Shown: positions 1-9,631 of the stretch, piece after piece
Layout of the letters: every line of letters begins with the position of its first letter
Position numbering within the stretch: position 1 is the first letter of the stretch
Assembly (NCBI GenBank): GCA_903813345.2
Contig: CAIIXF020000010.1
Span: 37,313,425-37,377,424 of the forward strand
DNA: 64,000 nucleotides
DNA from: Owenia fusiformis
Lineage: Eukaryota > Annelida > Polychaeta > Sabellida > Oweniidae
Reading direction: 5' to 3'
The notes under the pieces: model-generated
The model's input: the letters and a program-made list of their open reading frames with translations, nothing else
Told to the model about the DNA's origin: nothing
Database searches by the model: none
Program-made: the position numbers and the translations under genes

Positions 1-51
1 ATACTATATTTGATATCTTGTATATACAGTCTTGAAGTCTCAAATACTTAC

Positions 52-107
52 TTTTTTAGGATCCCATAATCTTTCATCATTTCCGAGTGCACCATGCATT
101 TCATTCA
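52..107 (-). CDS. CRTC: CRTC coding exon 6
   Basis: This 56-nt exon completes a Met codon begun in exon 5 and encodes NEMHGALGNDERLWDPKK, ending in phase 0 before GTAAGTATT. The terminal LWDPKK aligns with the AWDTKK segment that follows the phosphosite region in vertebrate CRTC1, so exon order and spacing are as expected. The acceptor is TATTGTAG. The remaining exons, including the C-terminal transactivation domain, lie outside the window to the left. Confidence 0.82.
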
Positions 108-544
108 CTACAATATATAAATGAATAATTTCACTTTTAAATTTAATTTGGTTAATTTCTTAACAAAACTATGCAATTGACATATTAATGGTTACCATGT
201 GGCATTGTTCCTCATGCTGTTTAAATGCACAGTTTGGCAAATAGCATTCCACATCATTGTGTTTGTTTACATAACTTTGGAATATAACCAGAAAACTGCA
301 AATTAATACAGCCGTACTTTGATGAGATTGCAAAATTATTGGAAATTCCACATTACTGCATTTGGTTACCATGGTGACCATAACTCTCACCAATCAATTG
401 GCAGGGTGATGATTTTTTTAATGTTCAATTGTAACAGGAAGATCTGACTAATACGATTAAAATGCCAGACTCATTTCCATTCCTTCTAATCTGGGACACC
501 CTGTAAATGAAGTGTTTTTGAATTTAATCCCTTTAAGTACTTAC

Positions 545-636
545 TGCGTCTATGCGTGGGTGGAGTGGCACCTCCCTGGAGGTGATGTTTGTGGTGACCC
601 ATGGCACTGTTTGGAATATCAGAGTCACTTGCAACT
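545..636 (-). CDS. CRTC: CRTC coding exon 5 (regulatory phosphosite exon)
   Basis: This 92-nt exon completes the split Arg codon and encodes VASDSDIPNSAM followed by a His-rich stretch and GGATPPTHRR. Joined to exon 4 it reads SWRRVASDSDIPNS, aligned with vertebrate SWRRTNSDSALHQS, the site phosphorylated by SIK/AMPK kinases for 14-3-3 retention in the cytoplasm. The serine has a hydrophobic residue at -5 (W), Arg at -4 and -3, and Ile at +4, as the kinase consensus requires. The acceptor is TTTTCAG and the donor is GCA then GTAAGT, leaving one base of the next codon. The His-rich part is not a general family feature. Confidence 0.88.
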
Positions 637-1135
637 CTGAAAACACATACAAGGGGTGATCAAAATCCTCACAACATATGGCCATGAGGGGTAGAGGTGT
701 CAGAGTCCCAAAATTTTAGAATGGGAGGAAATGGTACAATTGGTCTCTGGATACGGTAGTTCGAGATGGGATCCAGTTCTGATAATGCATTCGATTTTCA
801 GACGATGATGAAGGAAATTTACCAATGGGCATAACCATAAACCTGAAATCCCAGGTCCACTATGAACACTTCATTCCTAAGAGGTGTAATCAAGGTAAGA
901 GGTTAGCGAATTTTCAGAATGGATTCAGAGGAGTTTCTCGCCATTCATACACATTCTTTATGCATTCTTATGTGATGATGTCCCGATGGCCGATATTAAC
1001 CCTTTCTGTCCCATGTCCAAAACTATCATGACTGAAATCGGTCCATCAAATCATTCAGAATTAATAAATCATTAATTTACAAAACAATTCAAATAAAGGC
1101 ATCTGGACATTAAAATTAGAAAATGAATAGCTTAC

Positions 1136-1197
1136 CGGCGCCAGCTGGTGTCAGGCGGTGGAAGTAAATATGCAGACCCATATGGAGAATAATCACC
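1136..1197 (-). CDS. CRTC: CRTC coding exon 4 (SPYG..YL.PPPDTSWRR)
   Basis: This 62-nt exon enters in phase 0 and leaves with two bases of an Arg codon. It encodes GDYSPYGSAYLLPPPDTSWR, matching the CRTC signature SPYGS.YLSPPPDTSWRR. The acceptor is TATGCAG and the donor is CCG then GTAAGC. It ends just before the regulatory phosphosite, which is completed by exon 5. The intron to exon 3 is almost 2 kb and contains an 18-bp minisatellite and no other coding sequence that I can see. Confidence 0.9.
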
Positions 1198-3175
1198 CTG
1201 CATATAGGGTTAAGGATTAATTCAATTCATTTATACATAAGGTAGAATTTATTCAATAAAAAAATTAAATAGCTGTGCACATTTCTGTGACAACTGATCT
1301 GTTTTAACTCATATTTTGGCTTTATAAACAGAATACTTGCAATTAATGCTCCTCATTTGGAATGAAATTATATTTCCTTAGCAATGACAACAAGTTTTCA
1401 GATATGCAAGATTCTTTGAGGCTTTAGTGTCTGTTTCTGCAGGTTTTAGTGGGTATTGTTTTTTAAGGTTTTAGTACAAAATGTGTTTAGATTCTTGAGG
1501 GTGTAGTGCCACGCTGCTTCTATTCTGATGTTCTGCATAACCTTATTAAGTCAGAAATCATTATCGCAAAATGTAACATAGCCATGTTGCGTAGATTATG
1601 ATGGTGACATTATGAAATCCTACTTTATTAATCCACCTTTGGGATTCCACTACATTTACTTCTTTAACCTGTTTGTTAAAAATGGCTTAGTTAAAAACCA
1701 TATTTTCTGTATATTTCATATATTTTATTTCTTTTTATTTATGAAAGCTGGAAAGAACTTACTTACGCGGCCAGCCTTGTTATTTTCAGGAAAAAAATGT
1801 ATCAAAGCACAGAACCTTTTTTAAGCACAGAACCTTTTTGGAGCCCAGATCCCTTTTAAACACAGAAGTCTACTTTAGCACAATACCCCTTAAAATCGCA
1901 GAACCCTTTTGAAGCAGATTTCTATTTAAGCATAGAACCCTATTCAAGCACAGAACCATTTTTGAACACAGAACCCTATTTAAGCACAGAACCCTATTTA
2001 AGCACAGAACCCTTTTTAGCACAGAATCCTTTTGAAGCACACATTCCCATTTAAGAACAGAACCCTATTGAAGCACAGAACCCTATTTAAGCACAGAACC
2101 ATTTTAAAGCACAGAAACCTAATTAAGCACAGAACCCTAAAGAAATACTCAACACAAATGATGATTTCCCGATCCTATTTTGTTGAACTGTCTTGTAATT
2201 CCAATTTAGGTGGTATTTCGCCACTCATGAGCATGTTGACATTCAATGGCCTGACACATATAGAATGTACCATACAAATTAAGATTAAAACCTTTGTTTT
2301 TCTGGCAATCTGCTTACAAAATTGAACTCGCCGGAAACACGGCACAGTCATTGGCAATGAGTTGACGGCATAGATTATAATGTATGGCAACGCGGCTCAG
2401 GTACCAACTTTCTCCGAAATGTAAAGCACAAAATGGTTTTTGTTGATTTAATCATGCATCTCTTTCCTGTTTTTTAGGAGAAGATATCTCCCACAAATGT
2501 AAAAATATAAGGATCTGTAAAAAAGACACATAGCGAGGAATGGTAGTTGCCGAAAATATTCTAAATTTGAAACATTTTTGCAAGGTAACTTGCCAAATCT
2601 GACTCTACCTTCTGTTGTCTCCTTCTCTAAATCTAAATGTTTGAAATATGTAATCAAGATGTCAAAATGTTGTGACCTTGAAGAAATAATGAGACAAAAT
2701 TAAAATCTATAGGCAGAAATAAGTGTACAGGCAGAATCAGAAGAAGTGAGTAGCTCCCATGATTTCATATTCTATACTGGGATTCCCCAGTATATGATGT
2801 CCAATCAAATTGCAGGATGTGATCACGTGAACAATCATGAGCATGTGCTCTCTCAGTGCCGCACACGCGCAAACTAATATCATTACAAAACTACAGTAAT
2901 GCTATTGAAGTTACTCGATCCAAACTTGTAGAGAATACTCACAAAACAACAGCGAACATTAGGAGATTCAGTTCAATGACAAATGAGGCCTGTTTATAAA
3001 ATTGGTTATTGAACGTGCCAACACAAAAGGTAATCTCTGAGAATCTCCCCCCCCCCCAGGGCAAAATAGCACATTTTCATGATTTGAACATAATGACCAA
3101 TCAAACTAGCTCATGATGTTCGTCAATGATCTCAATATGAACTCATCAACTGCAATATTAGATATTCAAGGATAC
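1198..3175 (-). other. CRTC intron 3
   Basis: This stretch of almost 2 kb lies between CRTC exons 4 and 3. Flanking phases are both 0, so a skipped exon of whole codons cannot be excluded, but I see no convincing one. It contains the 18-bp minisatellite at 1804-2140 and otherwise AT-rich unique-looking sequence. Confidence 0.7.
1804..2140. repeat. 18-bp minisatellite, CRTC intron 3
   Basis: Degenerate tandem copies of an 18-bp unit resembling AAGCACAGAACCCTATTT, about 18 copies with many small changes. Short reading frames through it are by-products of the repeat. Confidence 0.85.
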
Positions 3176-3289
3176 CCTGTTTGGGAATGGTCTACGATTT
3201 CCTGGCATTTGTCTTGCTCTATCACGACTGAATCTTTCAGCTGGATGCGGTCTTCCTTGCTTCATGTCTTCTAAATTATGTAGTGCACT
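3176..3289 (-). CDS. CRTC: CRTC coding exon 3
   Basis: This 114-nt exon (38 codons, phase 0) encodes SALHNLEDMKQGRPHP and a basic stretch with RDRARQMPGNRRPFPNR. The acceptor is TTTCAG and the donor is AGG then GTATCC. The arginine-rich composition and position fit the region between the CREB-binding domain and the YLSPP motif, where many CRTCs carry nuclear localisation determinants. Conservation is weaker than in exons 1, 2 and 4. Its compatible phase and 105-bp intron to exon 2 support the call. Confidence 0.8.
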
Positions 3290-3394
3290 CTGAAACATTG
3301 AAACAGTGAATGCATTGATTCATTAACTGGGTCAGCTGATTATTCCTACATGTCACTGTCAGTCAGGTAAATTTAGCAAATGTGGACATCTTAC

Positions 3395-3514
3395 CCGTAG
3401 ATCAATTGAGTTGTTAGCCATCTGATTGACGTTTGGTAGCGACCCCCCTCTATATGCACCAAGATTCTGCAGCTGGAGTGTGTTATTTGGGTAGACTTTG
3501 TGCATACCGGGCTG
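3395..3514 (-). CDS. CRTC: CRTC coding exon 2
   Basis: This 120-nt exon (40 codons, phase 0 at both ends) encodes [16 protein letters not shown] and then [16 protein letters not shown]. The latter is the highly conserved CRTC block ([13 protein letters not shown] in vertebrates). It is preceded by a long pyrimidine tract and TTGCAG and followed by GTAAGATG. The intron from exon 1 is only about 125 bp. The GGSLPNVNQ segment lies next to an early serine that salt-inducible kinases phosphorylate in vertebrate paralogues; I infer the same role here only from position. Confidence 0.92.
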
Positions 3515-3639
3515 CTGCAATGAAAAAAAAGAAAAATTCCAAGGCAATTTTTTACGAAAAAATCACATGCAACGCAAATTTTTGTATAAGGTGCGAGTTC
3601 ATCTGAATTGGTGGGAATTCGAGGGAAACAGTGACTTAC

Positions 3640-3750
3640 CCGCGTAGCCCCAGCAACATCTCGCATTATGGCCTCAAAAGCAGCCGTTTCTTCAGCCTGC
3701 TTTTGATTATGTAGGGCGATCTTCTCACTAAATTTTCTTGGGTTCGCCAT
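3640..3750 (-). CDS. CRTC: CREB-regulated transcription coactivator (CRTC/TORC), coding exon 1
   Basis: This exon encodes residues 1-37, beginning [18 protein letters not shown] and continuing [19 protein letters not shown]. It is the near-invariant CREB-binding N-terminus of CRTC1/2/3 and insect Torc, which binds the bZIP of CREB and brings CBP/p300 to cAMP-responsive promoters. CRTCs shuttle from cytoplasm to nucleus when dephosphorylated. The exon ends at a consensus donor (CGG then GTAAGT) in phase 0. The ATG at 3750 is chosen because it matches the family start; the frame is open further upstream, with another ATG at 3831, but that stretch has no family resemblance. Five more exons follow at lower coordinates and the gene runs off the left edge of the window. 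Identification rests on recall of the family sequence and is strong. Confidence 0.93.
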
Positions 3751-3810
3751 TTTACTTATTATGGCCGTCAAATGTTGTGATTGGAACAATGCAGGGGGTC
3801 TTCTAGTTTT

Positions 3811-3820
3811 CAGCCAATCA
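3811..3820 (-). promoter_or_regulatory. Possible CCAAT-type box upstream of CRTC
   Basis: CCAATCA on the plus strand (ATTGG on the gene strand) lies about 60 bp upstream of the CRTC start codon. NF-Y sites of this form are common in animal promoters. The transcription start is unknown, so this is only a candidate. Confidence 0.25.
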
Positions 3821-4299
3821 GATTGCTGCAATTTTAATATGTTGATAAGTTGATTATTTCCTGCCGATTTCCTCCCGGGGATTTCTTGTTTCCCCTAAAA
3901 TCACCGCATCTCTCTACACTTATGTTGATATCGAACCCAGGCATATGCATTTATAAGTTTCAAAACGCATGATCAGTTATAAAATTGGAAATCGACTTTG
4001 CAACTGCAAAGTTTATGATTTCAGTAATCGATTGTGGCCACAATTCAGCACCTGCTAAGGTCATTCTGAATGTGTCCTTGAAGGTCTAATTCTGCTCTAG
4101 CAGGGGTGGATCTGTAAATTGATGGGAAAAAAGGGGCAAAATGTGTTTTTCAAACCCACAATTCAATTTAGACCCACAATTTGAAAATTTTTTCCCCAAA
4201 ACTTTTTTTCAAAATTCGGTGTGAAAAAAATCATGCCCCCCCCCCCCGGGATTATGGTCCCCTTTCTCAACGGCCCTCACCGGCCCTTTTTGTGTATAA

Positions 4300-5450
4300 G
4301 ATATTAAGGGAAAGAGGTCACCATATAAATCAATGAGTAGTAGGACCATGATTTGATAGGACATATTACCCTTTACAACGGCTTTGTAGTAAAAACCTCG
4401 TAGCCCTACCCACGTACGTAGGCCAAGGCCACGACCCGTAGCCTACGTACACTACGTAATGTACTTACAATTGTCGGTACTCTAGACTTTGCTGTGTTGA
4501 CACGCTAGAGGACCGACAAATAAATTGTCTGCACTTTAGCCCCTCCTAGTAGGAAACGCTAGAGAACCAAATGTCGACACTGAAGCCACTCCTAATAGGA
4601 TCTAATAGAGAACTGACCAAAAGTCTGTGGGTCTGCTAAATACTGTAAAACATGCTAAATTCTCAAGCATAGTGATTTCGCCTTTATTTGCCTGAATGTA
4701 AAATAACGAATTTAAAACTGTGTATTTTCCTGAGTAATGTGGATGAATTAATGGAACAAATGAAGAATAAAAAGTACTAGTATACATTATTCTAATTGTG
4801 TTTCGTTTATTTTATTCAAGCGTTATGCAATTATAAAACAAACGTGAAGAAAAACTTAAAATGATATTTGAATACATTTGTTTGTTTCAACACAACATGC
4901 TGGTTATAAACAATAAAACATGAACAATATAAAGTAAGTTAAAAGAGCGTCTGTTGTTTAAAATACCAGTATCAGGGGAATAGCCAGCTTCCAGTCACTT
5001 ATGCGTGCGATCGCCAAAAATCGCCTTTCAGTCGTACTGGAGACTGTCCACTGGGTATTTGCTGGGGTGCCGACAATTGTCGGTCCTGGAGCCACTCCGT
5101 ATTTCGTATTACTTTTTAGAAAATCGAATAAAGGAAGGAGTACCTGTTTGAAGTAAGAAATGCTTAAATCGGTATTTAGGCTATCTTGGACAATAATAAG
5201 AAGCCTTCGACAAAATACGTTCAAAAATCATAATGGAAAAACGACCATTCCGAGGGTAGGACATTAGCGCCTTTTTCAGTAACTTCGAATTAGATAATAA
5301 AAGACTTCCAACGGAGCGTGCTATTTTGCATAGAAACACTAGGAAATCCACGCAATTAATTTTTTACTCATATGTTTTGCTATATCAAAGAAAAGCACCT
5401 ACTCAATGCAATGGATATACCATTTGCGGGTAATTCTACCTTCTGTTTGA
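4300..5450. other. Intergenic stretch without recognised gene
   Basis: No coding region can be supported. A diverged duplication of about 58 bp sits at 4493-4615 (CACGCTAGAGGACCGACA and relatives). A sequence near 5091 (CAATTGTCGGTCCTGGAG) resembles the one near 4470. An 88-codon minus-strand open frame at 4958-5224 shows no family resemblance and is not called. Confidence 0.5.
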
Positions 5451-5454
5451 CGTG

Positions 5455-6020
5455 CAAAAACGCTAAGAGTAAAAGCTATTGAAAACGGCGCCGGAGTACC
5501 ATACTTCAAAATGTACCATTTCTTTTATTTCTTTTGAGTGAGTGGTATAATATAGTGATACGGTAATATTTATATATGTTTTCAGCATAACTCTGAAGGT
5601 ATTAATGAGATCTTGATGTATTGGGTATTTTTAATTTTTTTTTAATAAAAAATAGTGTAATGGATACAGTTCAAATATCAAAACATTACGTAAACTATAA
5701 AGTGGTTTAATTCGATGAAAGCAAATAATTTTTTACAAGTTTCTGGTTTTCAATGGTAACTGAAAAGCTACGAGTTTTGATATTTGAACTGTATCCATTA
5801 CATTATTTTTTATAAAAAAAATTAAAAATACCCAAATACATCAAGATCTCATTAATATAATACCTTCAGAGTTATGCTGAAAACATATGTAAATATTATC
5901 GTGTCACTATATTATACCCGGGATATTATACCGCTCACTCAAAAGAAATAAAAGAAATGGTACATTTTGAAGTATGGTACTCAGGCGCCGTTTTCATAGC
6001 TTTTACTCTAAGCGTTTTTG
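5455..6020. mobile_element. Foldback/MITE-like element, 566 bp
   Basis: Two long inverted arms, 5455-5684 and 5774-6020, are nearly complementary end to end around a loop of about 90 bp. The outer ends read CAAAAACGCTAAGAGTAAAA on the left and the complement on the right. No coding capacity is seen, so it looks like a non-autonomous foldback DNA element. The right end runs directly into the tandem array that follows, and no clear target duplication is found. Confidence 0.75.
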
Positions 6021-6808
6021 AATAGTACAAGGGCGCTAATACCTTATAACCAGGACTTCCACAACATATTTTTGAATAGTACAAGGGCGTCAGAACGTCC
6101 AAAACATATTTTTAAATAATACAACTTAAGGGCACTATAACCAGGACTTCCACAACATATTTTTAAATAGTACAAGGGCGCTAATACCTTATTACCAGGA
6201 CGTCCACAACATATTTTTAAATAATATAAGGGCACTAATACCTTATTACCAGGGCGCCCACAAAATGTTTTTGAATAATATAAGGGCTTTTATACCTTAT
6301 AACCAGGACGTCCACTACATATTTTGAATAATACAAGGGCGTCAGAACGTCCAAAACATCTTTTTGAATAGTACAAAGGCACTTATACCTCATTACCAGG
6401 GCGTCCACAACATGCTTTTGAATAATATAAGGGCTTTATACCTTATAACCAGGACGTCCACACCATATTTTTGAATAATACAAGGGCGTCAAGACGTCCA
6501 CAACATAATTTGAATAATACAGCTTAAGGGCGCTAATACCTTATAACCAGGACGTCCACAACATATTTTTGAATAGTACAAGGGCATTAGGACATCCACA
6601 AAATATTTTTGAATAGTACAAGGGCGCTAATACCTTATTACCAGGACGTCCACAACATATTTTTAAATAGTACAAGGGCGCTAATACCTTATTACCAGGA
6701 CGTCCACGACATATTTTTTAATAGTACAAGGGCGCTAATACCTTATTACCAGGACGTCCACAACATATTTTTAAATAGTACAAGGGCGCTAATACCTTAT
6801 TACCAGGC
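6014..6808. repeat. 54-bp tandem array with a shorter unit type mixed in
   Basis: Copies of a unit around GAATAGTACAAGGGCGCTAA plus ACCTTATTACCAGGACGTCC are spaced about 54 bp apart (for example starts near 6641, 6695 and 6749). Shorter units of about 37 bp, in which GGGCGTCAGAACGTCC replaces the middle, are interspersed. Open frames through it are artefacts. Confidence 0.85.
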
Positions 6809-7140
6809 ATAAGTTACTAACAATAAAAAGGAATTCATTACAATAGTTCAAAATAAATATTTTATTTTCAAAATTAGAAAAACAACATAATTTACAAGAA
6901 TACAAATCATATCTATCATTTCATTTTTTTCAAAGTCAATGGATTATGGCAATCTTCAATTTTTAGGGACGGCCTTGTCTTTTCATCATTAATCAGATTA
7001 CATCTGTCTCTTGACAATTTCTTTAACCAGTCAAGTTGCAGAGTCTATGTTCTGTAAAAGGCAGATATATAACTTTACAATTAGTACAATTTGTTTATAG
7101 TACTATAAAATACAAAATTAGACCTTAGAATTTATTATTT

Positions 7141-7599
7141 CATACCTCATATGTATTCTATACGCTTATTGGTCAATTCATGGTCACATGATATGAAATA
7201 GATAGACTAATTCCCTGGAAAGTACTAAATCCCCGCTTTCGCAGATTACGGGGAAGATAAAAGCTACTAATGACTGATGACGCCATTGAAATCCCAGGAA
7301 AACGACTCGCATCATTAGTGCGCATTCAAAGTTCAGTTCAGACAACAATATGGCTGGTCGTTTCGAAACGATAAATGACGATGATTTAGATGAATTGATG
7401 GACCAAGCCGATTCTTTGGCTACAAAAAACATTATCAAATCTTCAAGGAAACTCTTTGAAGAGTACTGTGGAGAAACTAACTGCGATGCTGACTCAGACA
7501 ATCCAGAAATGATAGGATCTATATTGGAGAAATTTTGGAGGGCCTGCCGGAAACAAGAAATGTCTTAATATTTTTTATTTGGAATACATATGAGGTATG
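7141..7599. mobile_element. Small cassette bounded by 18-bp perfect inverted repeats
   Basis: CATACCTCATATGTATTC at 7141-7158 is repeated exactly in inverted form at 7582-7599, and TTTATTA outside it is also partly shared. The 459-bp interval contains a short coding fragment with its own 5' leader. The arrangement looks like a non-autonomous DNA element carrying a captured or remnant gene. Target duplications are not evident. Confidence 0.5.
7350..7568 (+). CDS. Crypton/KIAA1958-like N-terminal fragment, 72 aa
   Basis: The product starts MAGRFETINDDDLDELMDQ and contains SLATKNIIKSSRKLFEEYC, then a stretch ending EKFWRACRKQ. This resembles the N-terminal helical core-binding region of Crypton-derived tyrosine recombinase proteins (KIAA1958/ZMYM-type: NTKKATK..FREYL ... 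FY.E.RK), which is followed by the recombinase domain in full proteins. Here the frame stops after 72 codons and no catalytic Arg/His/Tyr domain follows, so it is a fragment or a first exon. It is enclosed by 18-bp inverted repeats. The resemblance is from memory of the family; an unrelated acidic helical peptide remains possible. Confidence 0.42.
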   Translation: MAGRFETINDDDLDELMDQADSLATKNIIKSSRKLFEEYCGETNCDADSDNPEMIGSILEKFWRACRKQEMS

Positions 7600-7607
7600 T
7601 AATAAAA

Positions 7608-7695
7608 CAAATAGTGACTGCCAAATGTCAGTGGACAGGATATTCCCTCGGGGAGAATAGTTTGCCCTATTGCCCTCAATGGCAGTCACTATTTG
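7608..7695. repeat. 88-bp hairpin with 16-bp perfect arms
   Basis: CAAATAGTGACTGCCA at 7608-7623 pairs exactly with 7680-7695. It lies nine bases beyond the inverted repeat at 7582-7599, so two inverted-repeat structures are stacked side by side. Function unknown; it could be a tiny MITE. Confidence 0.7.
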
Positions 7696-7699
7696 TATA

Positions 7700-8205
7700 A
7701 AAATACATCATTGGTTTGAAGATCTGGTATTGCAAGATAATTTTGCACCAAGTAGCAAAAAACATTTTACTCATTCAATATTAAATTAATCATGCCATCT
7801 ATTCATCCGCTCACTTACACAAAAGAGGTCACTCAACAGTAATGTTAAATTCAATTTAGTACAATTATTGTGGCTTTTTGGACAAATAGAGAGGATATAA
7901 TTTAATGTTTGCTACTGATAACAAAAAATAATAACATTATAGGATATTCTTCAAAATTACAATTCCCTCATGCTTTGAGCTTATTGAAGCAACATACAAT
8001 TTCACAGCCCAGTCTTTAGCGCAGCTCCATAAACTTTGTTTGTTAGGTAAATAGCACATGTTAAACGACATTTTGTGTCAAAATTGTACACTAAAGTACA
8101 AAATTAAAAACTTTATAGTCCCATTACATGTATGTATATGTTAATATTGATAAAATGATATCGCAAATGTGGTATCTGATTGAGCACTATTTAGTACATT
8201 GTAAA
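7700..8205. other. AT-rich intergenic sequence
   Basis: I see no gene, repeat structure or RNA motif that can be supported. Confidence 0.5.
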
Positions 8206-9090
8206 TCACAAAATACAATGTAAAATACAAAATACAATGTAAAATACAACTTACAGTGTAAAATTCAAACTACAGTGTAATACACAAAGCATAGTGTGAC
8301 ATATAAAGGACAATGTGGCATAAAATGTAAGCGAAACAAAGTGCAGTGAGACATATAAAGTACAATGTGACATATAAAGTACAATATGACATACAAAGTA
8401 CAATGTGACATACAAAGTATAATGTGACAAAGTACAGTGTGACATACAAAGTATAATGCAACAAAGTACAGTGTGACATACAAAGTATAATGTGACAAAA
8501 TACAGTGTGACAAAATACAGTGTGACATACAAAGTATGTGACAAAATTCAATGTGACATACAAAGTATAATGTGACAAAGTACAATGTGAAATACAAAGC
8601 AAAATGCAACAAAGTACAATGTGACATAAAAAGTATAATGTGACAAAGAATGGTGTGATATTGAAAGTATAATGCAACAAAGTACAGTGTGACATACAAA
8701 GTATAATGAGACAAAATACAGTGTGACATACAAGTATAGTGTAACAAAGCACAATGTGACATAGAAAGTATAATGTGACAAAGTACAGTGTGACCTACAA
8801 AGTATAACTTGACAAAGTACAGTGTGACATATAAAGTATAATGTGACATAAGAACAGTGTGACATAGAAAGTATAATGTGACATAAGAACAGTGTGACAT
8901 TCAAAGTATAATGCAACAAAGTACAGTGTCACATACAAAGTATAATGCAACAACGTACATTGTGACATAAAAAGTATAATGTGACAAAGAACAGTGCGAC
9001 ATGCAAAGTATAATGAGACAAAGTACAGTGTGACATACAAAGTACAATAAGACAAATAGAGAACAGTGTGACACACAAAGAAAGGAGTGA
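8206..9090. repeat. 17-bp minisatellite array (17/34-bp alternation)
   Basis: Alternating units such as GTGACATACAAAGTATAAT and GTGACAAAGTACAGT give a 17-bp period with a tendency to 34 bp. Because 17 is not divisible by three, all minus-strand frames stay open together, producing open frames up to 211 codons that are not genes. Confidence 0.88.
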
Positions 9091-9094
9091 CATG

Positions 9095-9630
9095 CTGCAT
9101 ATTCATTATACAAAGTAGTGTAACCAAAAAACAAAGTTCAGGAAAAACTCATAGAACTGTTCACTTACCCATAGCACTCAAATTAATGACAATTCAAAGT
9201 GTGAGAATTTAGATTATGTAATACAGGGTTATGTACGCAGGGCAATGAATGCAGGGCTATAGATGCATCTAAATTTGCAGTTGTACATGATTGTAGAAAA
9301 TATACACATACCATATGGTATATGGTCCCAGCAAAAATAAAGGAAATTTTCAAGATTTAAAGGCAGAATCAAATCTAACATGTATTCATCATTATCTCCA
9401 TCATGATCTTTTTTTTCCATACAGACTTCTACAGTATTTCATGTTATAAATTTAACATCATACATCATGATCTTGAGGAAAATTCTTTCAACTGTAGAAT
9501 ATTTTGGGCTCATATCATTCCTTGTCATGTCTATTTCCTAAAGAACACTTTGCACTTAATAACTTCACCAAATGATAACATATTATCGATCTTTTGGGAG
9601 ATATTATATTTGTGCTTGTAAGGCAAGATG
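9095..9630. other. Spacer between two satellite arrays
   Basis: AT-rich sequence with no supported gene. Two overlapping opposite-strand open frames of 63 and 72 codons show no family resemblance. Confidence 0.5.
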
Positions 9631-9631
9631 G

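Noticed and set aside
3359-3547. Single-exon reading of the GGSLPNVNQ frame starting [10 protein letters not shown]
   Set aside because: The first part is intron and splice-site pyrimidine tract; the coding part is CRTC exon 2.
3751-3831. N-terminal extension of CRTC from the ATG at 3831
   Set aside because: The family starts at the MANPRKF/MATSNNPRKF methionine; the upstream residues show no resemblance.
3925-3960. tRNA B-box-like GGTTCGATATC on the minus strand
   Set aside because: No A box at the right distance and no cloverleaf.
4958-5224. 88-codon minus-strand frame near 5 kb
   Set aside because: No domain, poor start context, overlaps a decayed repeat phrase.
8265-9134. Long minus-strand open frames up to 211 codons (MSHC..LSHYTLYVTLYF)
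   Set aside because: They translate a 17-bp minisatellite; all frames are open together and the peptide just follows the repeat.
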